NCBI RefSeq assembly: GCF_028737265.1
Contig: NZ_JAQZAK010000004.1
Span: 434,001 to 498,000, forward strand
Reading direction: 5' to 3'
DNA from: Actinomycetospora callitridis
GTDB taxonomy: Bacteria > Actinomycetota > Actinomycetes > Mycobacteriales > Pseudonocardiaceae
Length of the DNA stretch: 64,000 nucleotides
Shown here: positions 1 through 7,643 of the stretch, piece by piece
How positions within the stretch are numbered: position 1 is the first letter of the stretch
Layout of the letters: the number at the start of each line of letters is the position of its first letter
Notes under the pieces: model-generated
The model's input: the letters and a program-made list of their open reading frames with translations, nothing else
What the model was told of the DNA's origin: nothing
Databases searched by the model: none
Position numbers and translations under genes: made by a program

Positions 1-509
1 GGACCGCGGAGCAGATCGCCGCGGTGCACGAGGCCGCGCGCGCCGCGGGCCGGTCGACGATGCCCCGGATCAGCGTCTCCTTCCGCCCGATCCTCGGCAC
101 CACCGAGGAGCAGGCCTGGGAACGCGCCCACGACGTCCTCGACCGCATCGTCGCCGCCGACGGCGGTGGTGGGTCCTTCACCGGGCGGACGACCCACCGG
201 CAGGGCCACGAGACCACCCGCACCAACGCCGGCTCCCGGCGCCTGCTCGCCGCGGCCGAGCGGGGCGAGCTGCACGACCGCGCGCTGTGGACCCCGACCG
301 CGGCCGCCTCGGGCGCCGCCGGGAACTCGACCGCGCTCGTCGGCACGCCCGAGACGGTCGCGGCGGCCCTGCTGGACTACGTCGACATCGGCGCGACGAC
401 GTTCCTGCTGCGGGGGTACGACCCGCTCGACGACGTCGCCGACTACGGACGGCGACTGCTCCCCCTCGTGCGCGAGGAGCTGGCGCGGCGCGAGAGGGTC
501 CCGGCGTGA
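1..509 (+). CDS. LLM-class flavin-dependent monooxygenase, C-terminal part (5' end outside window)
   Basis: The frame is open at the left edge and ends at TGA 507-509, so about 168 C-terminal residues are visible. The end of the protein (GTPETVAAALLDYVDIGATT, then a motif FLLRGYDPLDD and a terminal helix) is the C-terminal pattern of SsuD-type alkanesulfonate monooxygenases, in which GTPE-VA-L is the conserved last barrel segment. Family members use FMNH2 and O2 to cleave C-S bonds or to oxidise related substrates in the cytoplasm. The stop overlaps the GTG of the next gene (GTGA), implying translational coupling with the DszC-like gene. The true substrate cannot be read from this fragment. 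A GTG at 24 is not taken as the start because the frame continues upstream. Confidence 0.85.
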   Translation, partial: TAEQIAAVHEAARAAGRSTMPRISVSFRPILGTTEEQAWERAHDVLDRIVAADGGGGSFTGRTTHRQGHETTRTNAGSRRLLAAAERGELHDRALWTPTAAASGAAGNSTALVGTPETVAAALLDYVDIGATTFLLRGYDPLDDVADYGRRLLPLVREELARRERVPA

Positions 510-1714
510 CGACGCCCTCCCCCGCCGTGAGCGCCGCGGCCCGCTCCCCCGACGCCCGCGCGCTCCTGGCCGGGATCGCGGAGGGCGCCGCGGAGCGCGA
601 GCGCCGCGACGAGAGCCCGTTCGCGCAGGTCGCGGCCGTCGCGGAGGCGGGGCTGGGCGCGTTGTCGCTGCCCGTCGAGGAGGGCGGGCAGGGCGCGTCG
701 GTGCGCGAGCTCCTGGCCTTCGTCATCGACCTCGCCGAGGCCGACCCGATCGTCGCCCACGTCCTGCGCACCCACTACAGCCAGGTGCTCGGGTTCCTGC
801 GCAGCCCCGACCCCGACGTGCGGCGCCGCTGGCTCGACCGCATCCGCGCCGGGACGGTGCTGGGCAACGCGATCTCGGAGACCGGCCCGTCCGCGGCGGG
901 CGGGCACGAGTACGACACCCGCCTCGACGAGGTCGACGGGCGCCTCGTGCTCAACGGCGCGAAGTACTACAGCACCGGGACCCTCTACGCGGACTGGATC
1001 GCCGTCGCGGCCCGCGTCGAGGGCGACCTCGTGGCGACCGTGATGGTCCCGGCCGACCGCGCGGGTGTCTCGGTGGTCGACGACTGGGACGGCATGGGGC
1101 AGAGCCGCACCGGCACGGGGACGACGACGTTCACCGACGTCGTGGTCGACCCCGACGACGTCCTGTCGCGGCGCCCGCGCCTCGAGCCGCGGGCCCCCGG
1201 CGACGTGGCGTTCCTGCAGCTCTACCTGCACGCGCTGGTGGCGGGCATCCTGCGCTCGGTGGTCGCCGACGCGACCGGGGTGGTGCGTTCGCGCAGCCGC
1301 ACGTTCGAGCACGCGCCCGCGTCCCGGGCTGTCGACGACCCGATCCTGCACGAGAAGGTCGGCACCCTGGCCGCCACGGCGTGGATCGCCGAGTCGGCCG
1401 TGCTCGCCGCGGCGGACGCCGTCCAGGCCGCGATGGACGCGGCGGCGCGCGGCGAGCCGACCGACGAGCTGCGCACCGCCGCGGCGCTGGCCCACTGCGC
1501 CGTGAAGATCCACCTGGACCCCGCGTCGCTCGGAGCCGCCTCGGACCTCTTCGACGTCGGCGGCGCATCGGCGTCGAGCCGTGCGCGCAACCTCGACCGG
1601 CACTGGCGCAACCTGCGCACGATCACCCTGCACAACCCCGCGTCGTACAAGGCGGCCGCGATCGGCCGCCACCTCGTCACCGGCGAGGCGCTGCCGGTGA
1701 ACGGCTACTTCTGA
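506..1714 (+). CDS. acyl-CoA-dehydrogenase-fold flavin monooxygenase (DszC/SfnB-like)
   Basis: A 402-residue protein with the acyl-CoA dehydrogenase fold: helical N-terminal domain, central beta domain (ISETGPSAAGG; LVLNGAKYYSTGTLYADWI) and C-terminal helical bundle. The C-terminal signature (RNLDRHWRNLRTITLHNPAS, then YKAAAIGRHLV) is that of the DszC/SfnB branch, flavin-dependent oxygenases of sulfides, sulfones or related compounds, rather than true acyl-CoA dehydrogenases, which carry a catalytic glutamate not evident here. GTG 506 overlaps the preceding monooxygenase stop by 4 bp, so the two are probably co-translated. The 3' end overlaps the convergent cupin gene by 10 bp. A paralogue lies at 10515-11744. 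Substrate unknown; sulfur scavenging is inferred from the neighbours. Confidence 0.85.
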   Translation: MTTPSPAVSAAARSPDARALLAGIAEGAAERERRDESPFAQVAAVAEAGLGALSLPVEEGGQGASVRELLAFVIDLAEADPIVAHVLRTHYSQVLGFLRSPDPDVRRRWLDRIRAGTVLGNAISETGPSAAGGHEYDTRLDEVDGRLVLNGAKYYSTGTLYADWIAVAARVEGDLVATVMVPADRAGVSVVDDWDGMGQSRTGTGTTTFTDVVVDPDDVLSRRPRLEPRAPGDVAFLQLYLHALVAGILRSVVADATGVVRSRSRTFEHAPASRAVDDPILHEKVGTLAATAWIAESAVLAAADAVQAAMDAAARGEPTDELRTAAALAHCAVKIHLDPASLGAASDLFDVGGASASSRARNLDRHWRNLRTITLHNPASYKAAAIGRHLVTGEALPVNGYF

Positions 1715-2043
1715 CCCAGCTTCGCCACCGTCAGCAGCACGACCGCGTCCTCCACGGCCTCGAGGCGGTGGCGTTCGTCGGGGACGACGAGCAGGTCACC
1801 ACGCCGTCCGTCCCAGGAGTCCTTGTCCGACACCAGCCGGACGCGGCCGCTCAGGACGACGAGGGTCGCCTCGCCCGGGTTCTCGTGCTCGCCGAGCTGA
1901 CGACCCTCGGTCAGCGCGATCACGGTCTGCCGCATGACGTTCGAGTGCCCGCCCACGACGGTGTGGGCGGCACGGCCCGCGGTGCTCGCGCGCGCCGCCG
2001 TGAGCTGCTGGCGGGCCATGGCGTCGAGGGAGAGCTTCAGCAT
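1705..2043 (-). CDS. small cupin-domain protein
   Basis: 112 residues starting at an ATG (MLKLSLDAMARQQL). The core reads LGEHENPGEATLVVLSGRVR, followed by GDLLVVPDERHRLEA, which is the two-motif pattern of single-domain cupins (G-x-H-x-x-P-G-E then G-x-x-x-x-P-x-x-x-H). The second histidine and the motif-1 His/Glu could hold a metal. Longer in-frame starts exist up to 2145, but they run into a 40-bp palindrome and lack cupin-like sequence. It is transcribed towards the DszC-like gene and divergently from the small HTH gene at 2216. Function unknown; such cupins are often small-molecule sensors or isomerases. Confidence 0.75.
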   Translation of the reverse strand: MLKLSLDAMARQQLTAARASTAGRAAHTVVGGHSNVMRQTVIALTEGRQLGEHENPGEATLVVLSGRVRLVSDKDSWDGRRGDLLVVPDERHRLEAVEDAVVLLTVAKLGQK

Positions 2044-2100
2044 GGTCGTCCTCGTCCCGGCTGTGGTGGTGGACGACCATGCTCTCTGCTCCGGGCCCCC

Positions 2101-2140
2101 GTGAGCGAACTTTGGGCCTATCGGCCCAGAGTTCGCCCAC
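2101..2140. repeat. 40-bp imperfect palindrome, GTGAGCGA family
   Basis: Two 18-bp arms (2101-2118 and 2123-2140) around the loop TATC; the arms differ from perfect complementarity at two positions, one of them a G-T wobble. It starts GTGAGCGA and has a GGCC-TATC-GGCC centre, matching in length, ends and centre the perfect 40-bp palindrome at 15338-15377. It lies between two divergent genes, so it is not simply a transcription terminator. Probably a dispersed intergenic repeat. Confidence 0.8.
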
Positions 2141-2215
2141 GGCACGCGGCCGGAGGGTGCGGGGACCTGTCAGGTCAGCTTGACGTCAGGGCGGCCTGAC
2201 GGCAGCGTGGGCGAC

Positions 2216-2536
2216 ATGACGCCCGATGCCCTGGAACGTGAGCACACGTTGCGCACCGCGGTGGCGCGGTACGACGAGCTCCGGACGCAGGACTCGCTCG
2301 CGTCCGACGACCCAGACGACCCGGGGGCCGCGGCCGCGCTCGCCGGCGAACAGGCGCTGGAGATGCTGGCGCTCGGTGAGCTGATCGCCCGGAAGGCCGG
2401 GTACGGGCGCCAGCTGGGGGTGCGCAGCGCTCGTCGGGCCGGCGCGTCGTGGACCGAGATCGGGCGCGCCCTCGGGTCGAGCAAGCAAGCGGCGTGGGAA
2501 GCCCACAGCCGCTGGCTCGAGGAGCGCCGCCCCTGA
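2216..2536 (+). CDS. small helix-turn-helix protein
   Basis: 106 residues from ATG 2216. The N-terminal half is helical and charged; the C-terminal part (ARRAGASWTEIGRALGSSKQ, then AAWEAHSRWLEE) is a helix-turn-helix of the sigma-70 region-4/HTH-23 type that is common in small actinobacterial DNA-binding proteins (SW-x-IG-x-ALG-x-S-KQAA). There is no effector domain. An in-frame TTG at 2180 is less likely. It follows the divergent cupin and precedes a 380-bp non-coding stretch with three short dyads; whether it binds those dyads is unknown. A regulatory role is inference from the HTH alone. Confidence 0.7.
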   Translation: MTPDALEREHTLRTAVARYDELRTQDSLASDDPDDPGAAAALAGEQALEMLALGELIARKAGYGRQLGVRSARRAGASWTEIGRALGSSKQAAWEAHSRWLEERRP

Positions 2537-2919
2537 GCCGACCGCAGTCCTCGCGTCGGGCCGGAGTGGTCGAATCGCTTCGGAAACCGAAGCAATTCCA
2601 CTGGACGGTTCGGTCGGGCCACGACGCGGTCGAGCGGTGGGTGCCCCGACACCTCACGCCAACGCTTCGATTTCCGAAGCTTTCTCCGCAGGTCGGTTCG
2701 GCCTCGCCCGCGTGACCACGTCCGCCGGCTACCGCGCCAGGGCACGCACCACCTCGCCTCGCGGCCGAGCGCTCGTGGCGCCGACCGCGAGCAGCACCGA
2801 GACGCCCATGACCGTGCCGGTGAGCCGGCCGCTGGCGATCGTCGTGCCCGTTTCCGAAGTCGGGTCCGCGCACCTATGGGTCGCGGAATGGTCGTCGGGA
2901 CGGGGCGGTTGTCCTCGAC
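2537..2919. other. 383-bp intergenic region with three short TTTCCGAAG dyads
   Basis: I find no convincing gene. The stretch holds three dyads sharing the word TTTCCGAAG or its complement: 2564-2602 (GAATCGCTTCGG-AAA-CCGAAGCAATTC, with flanking AGTGG/CCACT), 2664-2680 (GCTTCG-ATTTC-CGAAGC), and 2847-2864 (CCCG-TTTCCGAAGT-CGGG). They could be operators or small hairpins in the leader of the downstream GNAT gene. Confidence 0.55.
2564..2602. repeat. inverted repeat around GCTTCGGAAACCGAAGC
   Basis: Arms GAATCGCTTCGG (2571-2582) and CCGAAGCAATTC (2586-2597) with loop AAA and one mismatch, extended outward by AGTGG and CCACT. Located 25 bp after the small HTH gene. It could be a terminator stem without a T-tract or an operator. 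Confidence 0.6.
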
Positions 2920-3621
2920 GTGGCACCCGCAGCGACAGGACCGCTGGACGACCCGGTCCGGGCCGCCCTGCTCGGTCCGCACGCGCACCTCGCGCAGCGC
3001 CACGGGAACGCGATCCGCTACCAGCCCGACGTCTCCCCGTTCCTCGCGGAGCCGCACGGCGCCGACGAGTGGGACGACGTCGCCGCGCTGGTCGGCGACG
3101 GGCGCTCGGTGGTCCCGGCGTTCGCGCCCCTCGACCCGCCCGATCCCCTCGAGATCGGGATGTTCCTGCCCGGCGTGCAGATGGTGGGCGACGCCATCGC
3201 CGGCCGTCCGGACCCCGAGGCCGTCCGCCTCGGCCCCGACGACGTCCCGGCGATGCTCGATCTCGTCGCCCGCACGCGCCCCGGGCCGTTCGGGAGCCGC
3301 ACCGTCGAGATGGGCACCTACCTGGGCTTCGTCGAGGACGGCGTCCTGATCGCCATGGCGGGTGAGCGCCTCCACCCGCCCGGGTACACCGAGATCAGCG
3401 CGGTGTGCACCGACGCGGCCCACCGCGGACGGGGGCTCGCGACCCGGCTCGTCCTCGCGGTCGCGGCCGGCATCCGTGCCCGCGGCGAGGTCCCGTTCCT
3501 GCACGCCGCGGCGGACAACACCGCCGCGATCCGGCTCTACGAGCACCTCGGGTTCCGGCTGCGCGCCCGGCCGGACTTCGTGGCGCTCACCGTCCCGAGC
3601 CACGTCGCGGCTCGAACCTGA
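2920..3621 (+). CDS. GNAT-family N-acetyltransferase (FR47-like)
   Basis: 233 residues from GTG 2920. Residues about 1-100 form a less conserved N-terminal region. The C-terminal half carries the GNAT core: a beta strand (YTEISAVCTD), the acetyl-CoA pyrophosphate loop (AHRGRGLATRLV, matching R/Q-x-x-G-x-A/G-T) and the closing motif NTAAIRLYEHLGFRLR. This matches the FR47/GCN5-like group that acetylates amines using acetyl-CoA; the acceptor is unknown. No strong Shine-Dalgarno is seen before the GTG. It is 22 bp upstream of the LLM monooxygenase pair and could share its transcript. Confidence 0.85.
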   Translation: MAPAATGPLDDPVRAALLGPHAHLAQRHGNAIRYQPDVSPFLAEPHGADEWDDVAALVGDGRSVVPAFAPLDPPDPLEIGMFLPGVQMVGDAIAGRPDPEAVRLGPDDVPAMLDLVARTRPGPFGSRTVEMGTYLGFVEDGVLIAMAGERLHPPGYTEISAVCTDAAHRGRGLATRLVLAVAAGIRARGEVPFLHAAADNTAAIRLYEHLGFRLRARPDFVALTVPSHVAART

Positions 3622-3643
3622 CGAGCCCTGAGACAGGAGGACC

Positions 3644-4789
3644 ATGACCTTCCACCTCGCGGTCGCCCTCGACGGCACCGGCTGGCATCCCGCGTCCTGG
3701 CGTGAGCCCGGCGCCCGCGCCGACGAGCTGCTGACCGCGGGCTTCTGGGTCGACCAGGTCCGTGAGGCCGAGGCCGGGCTCGCCGACCTCGTCACGTTCG
3801 AGGACGCCTTCGCCCTGCCCGGCGACGAACGCGCCGACCGCGTCCAGGGCCGCGTCGACGCCGTGCTGACCGCGCTGCGGGTCGGGCCCGTCACGTCGCA
3901 CATCGGGCTGGTCCCGACGGTGATCGCGACCCACACCGAGCCGTTCCACGTGTCCACGCAGATCGCGACGCTGGACTGGGTGACCTCCGGGCGGGCCGGG
4001 CAGCGGATCAAGGTGTCGTCGGACCCGGCCGAGTACGCGCTGTTCGGCCGCCGCGATCCGGAGGACCGCGAGTCGCTCTTCGGCGAGGCCGCCGACCACG
4101 TCGAGGTCCAGCGCCGGCTGTGGGACTCGTGGGAGGACGACGCCGAGATCCGCGACGCCGCGACCGGCCGGTTCATCGACCGCGACAAGCTGCACTACAT
4201 CGACTTCGAGGGCCCGCACTTCTCCGTGCGCGGCCCGTCGATCACGCCGCGCCCGCCGCAGGGCCAGCCCGTCGTCACCGCGCTCGCGCACGTCGACACC
4301 GCCTACCGGCTCGCCGCTCGCAGCGCCGACGTCGTGTTCGTGACCCCCGACGGCACCGGCCGCGACGGCCCGACGGGGGACGCGGCGTCGATCCTCGCCG
4401 AGGTCCGGGCGGCCGAGGGCGCGACCGACCGCACGACCCCGCTGCACGTGTTCGGCGACCTGCTGGTGCTCCTCGACGACACCGCCGACGCGGCCCGCGA
4501 GCGCCTGCGCCTCCTCGACGCCGCCGACGGCACGGAGCTGCGCAGCGACGCCCGCATCCTCGCCGGTACCGCGGGCGACGTCGCCGACGTCCTCGCGTCG
4601 TGGCAGGACGCCGGCCTGACCGGCGCGCGGCTGCGTCCCGCCGTCACCGCCCACGACCTGCCGCGCATCACCCGCGAGCTCGTACCCGAGCTGCAGCGCC
4701 GCGGTCTGCACCGCACCGCCTACGAGGCCGACACGCTCCGCGGGCTCCTCGACCTCGAGCACCCCGCCGACCGCTACGCCACGGCCTGA
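3644..4789 (+). CDS. LLM-class flavin-dependent oxidoreductase
   Basis: 381 residues starting at ATG 3644 behind an ACAGGAGGACC ribosome site. The TIM-barrel luciferase-like pattern is visible: FHLAVALDGTGWHP at the first strand, an acidic DLVTFEDAF segment, SHIGLVPTVIATHTEPFHV (strand 3-4 region) and QIATLDWVTSGRAGQRI, typical of the NtaA/SnaA branch (A-TLDHLS-GR). The loop ITPRPPQGQPV corresponds to the TPRSPQGRPV flavin-site loop of that branch. It is shorter than the usual 430-460 residues and diverges in its C-terminal half. The next gene, 11 bp downstream, is a canonical member of the same family, so the two may form a complex or act in sequence. Confidence 0.85.
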   Translation: MTFHLAVALDGTGWHPASWREPGARADELLTAGFWVDQVREAEAGLADLVTFEDAFALPGDERADRVQGRVDAVLTALRVGPVTSHIGLVPTVIATHTEPFHVSTQIATLDWVTSGRAGQRIKVSSDPAEYALFGRRDPEDRESLFGEAADHVEVQRRLWDSWEDDAEIRDAATGRFIDRDKLHYIDFEGPHFSVRGPSITPRPPQGQPVVTALAHVDTAYRLAARSADVVFVTPDGTGRDGPTGDAASILAEVRAAEGATDRTTPLHVFGDLLVLLDDTADAARERLRLLDAADGTELRSDARILAGTAGDVADVLASWQDAGLTGARLRPAVTAHDLPRITRELVPELQRRGLHRTAYEADTLRGLLDLEHPADRYATA

Positions 4790-4800
4790 GGAGGACCCCC

Positions 4801-6183
4801 GTGCCCAAGCAGATCCACCTCGCCGCCCACTTCCCCGGCGTCAACAACACGACGGTCTGGAGCGACCCGGCGGCCGGCAGCCACATCGCGTTCGAGTCCT
4901 TCCGGCACTTCGCGCAGACCGCGGAGCGCGCGAAGTTCGACTTCCTCTTCCTCGCCGAGGGCCTGCGCCTGCGCGAGCAGGGCGGCAAGATCTACGACCT
5001 CGACGTCGTCGGGCGCCCCGACAACGTCTCGATCCTCATGGCGATGGCCGCCGTCACCGAGCGGATCGGCCTCGCCGGCACGGTGAACTCCACGTTCAAC
5101 GAGCCGCTCGACGTCGCCCGCAAGCTCGCCTCGCTCGACCACCTCTCCGGCGGCCGCGCCGCGTGGAACGTCGTGACCAGCTGGGACGAGTTCACCGGCG
5201 AGAACTTCCGCCGCGGCGGCTACCTGCCGAAGGACAAGCGCTACCTGCGCGCGCAGGAGTTCCTCGAGACCGCGAAGACGCTGTGGGACGCCTGGGACGT
5301 CGACGAGGTGCTCGCCGACCCGACGTCGGGGCGGTACCTGCGCCACGGCGACGCCGGCCGGTTCGAGGTGCACTCCGACCAGTTCGACATCTCGGGGCGG
5401 TTCGCGACCCCGCGCAGCCCGCAGGGCCACCCGGTGATCATCCAGGCCGGCGACTCCGAGGAGGGGCGCGAGTTCGCTGCGGCGAGCGCGGACGCGATCT
5501 TCACCCGGCACGCGGAGCTGGAGGCCGGCAAGGAGTTCTACGCCGACGTGAAGGGGCGCCTGGCGAAGTTCGGGCGCCGTCACGAGGACCTCAAGATCTT
5601 GCCGGCCGCGACGTTCGTGCTGGGCGCCACCGAGGAGGAGGCGGCGGAGAACGCGCGCCAGGTGCAGTACCAGCAGGTGGGCCCGCAGACCGCGATCGCC
5701 TTCGCCGAGCAGGTCTGGAACCGCGACCTGTCCGACGTCGACCCCGACGGCCCGGTGCCGTCGTTCGACCCGAAGACCTCCGACGACGTCGACAGCGGCG
5801 CGCACATCTCGAAGGGTCGCGCGAGCGTGCGGATGTACAAGGACCCGGTCGCGATCGCGAACGAGTGGCGCGAGCTGGGCGAGCGCGAGGGCCTGTCGCT
5901 GCGCGAGGTCGTGATCCGCAAGAACGGGCGCCACACGTTCGTCGGCACCCCGCAGCGGGTCGCCGACACCATCGACGAGTTCGTGCAGTCCGACGCGAGC
6001 GACGGCTTCGTCCTCGTCCCGCACGTCACCCCGGGCGGGTTGGACGTGTTCGCCGACGAGGTCGTGCCGCTGCTGCAGGAGAAGGGCTCGTTCCGCACCG
6101 AGTACGAGGGCACGACCCTGCGCGAGCACCTCGGACTGCAGCCCTCGCCCACCACGACCACCCCGGCGGAGGCGCGCGCCTGA
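4801..6183 (+). CDS. NtaA/DszA/SnaA-family FMN-dependent monooxygenase
   Basis: 460 residues from GTG 4801 (site GAGGAGGACCCCC), the normal length for the family. Diagnostic segments are HFPGVNNTTVWSDP near the N-terminus, ERAKFDFLFLAEG, LASLDHLSGGRAAWNVVTSW, FATPRSPQGHPVIIQAGDS, and FTRHAELEAGKEFYADVKGR. These define the DszA (dibenzothiophene sulfone), NtaA (nitrilotriacetate) and SnaA group: cytoplasmic enzymes needing FMNH2 from a partner reductase, none of which is encoded nearby. Adjacent to a second LLM gene and, 33 bp downstream, a Cys/Met-metabolism PLP enzyme, suggesting an operon that oxidises an organosulfur compound. The substrate is not deducible. Confidence 0.9.
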   Translation: MPKQIHLAAHFPGVNNTTVWSDPAAGSHIAFESFRHFAQTAERAKFDFLFLAEGLRLREQGGKIYDLDVVGRPDNVSILMAMAAVTERIGLAGTVNSTFNEPLDVARKLASLDHLSGGRAAWNVVTSWDEFTGENFRRGGYLPKDKRYLRAQEFLETAKTLWDAWDVDEVLADPTSGRYLRHGDAGRFEVHSDQFDISGRFATPRSPQGHPVIIQAGDSEEGREFAAASADAIFTRHAELEAGKEFYADVKGRLAKFGRRHEDLKILPAATFVLGATEEEAAENARQVQYQQVGPQTAIAFAEQVWNRDLSDVDPDGPVPSFDPKTSDDVDSGAHISKGRASVRMYKDPVAIANEWRELGEREGLSLREVVIRKNGRHTFVGTPQRVADTIDEFVQSDASDGFVLVPHVTPGGLDVFADEVVPLLQEKGSFRTEYEGTTLREHLGLQPSPTTTTPAEARA

Positions 6184-6216
6184 CCCGCGACCAGCCGGGG
6201 TGAGACGATCCGCGGC

Positions 6217-7425
6217 GTGGCCGACCCCCGCCCGGACAAGGAACGCCCCGAGTCGTTGGCCTTCGCGACGCAGGCCGTGCACGCCGGCAATGCCGTCGAC
6301 GCGGGCAGCGGCGCGATCCGCACGCCGTTGGTGATGGCGAACTCCTACGCGCTGCCCGAGGACCCCTCGGAGCTGTCGTGGTCGGGGTTCGACGTGCCCC
6401 TCTACACGCGCAACACCGGCGCCAACCAGCGCGCGCTGCAGCAGAAGCTCGCCCACCTCGAGCAGGGCGAGGACGCCGTCGTGCTCGCGTCGGGGGTCGC
6501 GGCGCTGCACGGGGTGTTCTTCACGTTCCTGCGCACCGGCGACCACGCGGTGGTCTCCGACGTCACCTACGAGGCGTCGTGGCGGCTCTTCGCCGACATT
6601 CTCCCGGCGCGCTACGGCGTCGAGGCGACCTTCGTCGACACCAGCGACCCCGACGCCGTGCGCGCGGCGATGCGGCCGACGACGCGGCTCGTGCACACCG
6701 AGGTGATCGCCAACCCGACGACGCGGGTGTGCGACGTCGCCGCGATCGCGGAGATCGCGCACGAGGGCGGCGCGCTGCTGTCGGTCGACTCGACGTTCAC
6801 CCCGCCGCCGCTCTACCGCCCGCTCGCCGACGGCGCGGACCTCGTCGTCCACTCGCTGACCAAGGTCGTCAACGGGCACGGCGACGCGATGGGCGGGGCG
6901 GTGATCGGGGCCCGCGAGCACATCGACGCGATCCGCGCCGAGGCGATGGTCGACGTCGGTGGCGTGGTGTCGCCGTTCAACGCGTGGCTCATCGCGCGCG
7001 GGGCGATCACCCTGCCGCTGCGGCTGCGTCAGCACCTCGCGTCGGCCCAGCGGGTCGCGGAGTTCCTCGCCGGCCACCCGGGCGTCGCCTACGTCGCCTA
7101 CCCGGGCCTCGCCGGCCATCCGCAGCACTCCCTCGCGCAGCGGCTGTTCGGTGGCCGCGGGAACGGCTGGATGATGGCGTTCGCCCTCGACGGGGACGCC
7201 GACCTGCAGAACCGCTTCGTCGCCGACCTGCGCGTCATCACCTCGGCGGTCTCGCTCGGCCACGACGAGAGCCTGATCGTGCACGTCGGGACGACCGGGG
7301 CACGGGCCGCGCACTGGCCCGAGGAGTTCCGCCGCTACGGGCACCTGCGGTTCTCCGTGGGCCTGGAGGACCCCGACGACCTGATCGCCGACCTCGACGC
7401 CGCCCTGGCCACGGTCCGTGGGTGA
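6217..7425 (+). CDS. trans-sulfuration-type PLP enzyme (Cys/Met metabolism family)
   Basis: 402 residues from GTG 6217. The fold-type I gamma-family pattern is clear: FATQAVHAGN at the N-terminus, YTRNTGANQRALQQKLAHLE (phosphate-binding Tyr/Arg loop), ASGVAALHGVFFTFL, the aspartate motif LLSVDSTFTPPPLYRP, and the PLP lysine in HSLTKVVNGHGDAMGG. Relatives include cystathionine gamma-synthase, O-acylhomoserine sulfhydrylase, methionine gamma-lyase and cystathionine beta-lyase; the exact reaction cannot be assigned from sequence alone. Position after two flavin monooxygenases suggests capture of released sulfide or methanethiol, or breakdown of a sulfur amino acid. The downstream region carries a cysteine-rich leader peptide. 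Confidence 0.9.
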   Translation: MADPRPDKERPESLAFATQAVHAGNAVDAGSGAIRTPLVMANSYALPEDPSELSWSGFDVPLYTRNTGANQRALQQKLAHLEQGEDAVVLASGVAALHGVFFTFLRTGDHAVVSDVTYEASWRLFADILPARYGVEATFVDTSDPDAVRAAMRPTTRLVHTEVIANPTTRVCDVAAIAEIAHEGGALLSVDSTFTPPPLYRPLADGADLVVHSLTKVVNGHGDAMGGAVIGAREHIDAIRAEAMVDVGGVVSPFNAWLIARGAITLPLRLRQHLASAQRVAEFLAGHPGVAYVAYPGLAGHPQHSLAQRLFGGRGNGWMMAFALDGDADLQNRFVADLRVITSAVSLGHDESLIVHVGTTGARAAHWPEEFRRYGHLRFSVGLEDPDDLIADLDAALATVRG

Positions 7426-7465
7426 TCGAGCCCGCTGGGTACTGGTCCGGTTGTGCGCCATCGGG

Positions 7466-7471
7466 TAGGAA
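7466..7471 (+). promoter_or_regulatory. possible -10 box of a leaderless promoter
   Basis: TAGGAA, followed by 7 nt and then GTG 7479, the spacing of actinobacterial leaderless promoters (TANNNT, 6-7 nt, start codon). The last base departs from consensus and no clear -35 is seen. If used, transcription would begin at the first base of the leader peptide. Confidence 0.35.
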
Positions 7472-7478
7472 GGTGATC

Positions 7479-7559
7479 GTGGGCTTCGGTGGCGGACTGG
7501 TGCGACGTCTCCACGTCGACCTCTGCCGGCTCGCGACGTGCACCTGTCGTCGCGGCTGA
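7479..7559 (+). CDS. cysteine-containing leader peptide (HVDLCR type)
   Basis: A 26-codon ORF whose C-terminal part is RRLHVDLCRLATCTCRRG. A 19-codon form starts at GTG 7500 behind GGCGGAC. The H-V-D-L-C-R core followed a few residues later by Cys-Arg is the known actinobacterial putative leader-peptide motif found upstream of sulfur-assimilation genes. In mycobacteria, cysteine-codon-rich short ORFs act as cysteine-responsive attenuators. Here there are three Cys codons within eight. Downstream are a C/T-rich tract, a 7-bp GC hairpin (7586-7612) and the OsmC gene, 84 nt after the stop. Regulation of that gene by cysteinyl-tRNA supply is inferred. Confidence 0.7.
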   Translation: MGFGGGLVRRLHVDLCRLATCTCRRG

Positions 7560-7585
7560 TCTGCTCGCGTCTCTCCCTCTTCCCA

Positions 7586-7637
7586 CGCCCGGCCGTCGCG
7601 CGCGTCCGGGCGCCCCCCTCCCACGCCTCCAGAGAGG
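7586..7637 (+). promoter_or_regulatory. hairpins between leader peptide and OsmC gene
   Basis: Two possible RNA stems. CGCCCGG (7586-7592) pairs with CCGGGCG (7606-7612), and CCTC (7626-7629) pairs with GAGG (7634-7637) around loop CAGA. The second stem holds the Shine-Dalgarno of the OsmC gene (AGAGAGG before ATG 7644). A preceding run CCCCCCTCCC could also pair with it. This would fit translational control by the upstream leader peptide, but folding has not been computed. Confidence 0.4.
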
Positions 7638-7643
7638 TCCCCG

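Noticed and set aside
2637..3365. A 242-codon plus-strand frame overlapping the GNAT gene
   Set aside because: Its second half is an Arg/Pro-rich shadow of the acetyltransferase, and the first half is the dyad-containing intergenic region.
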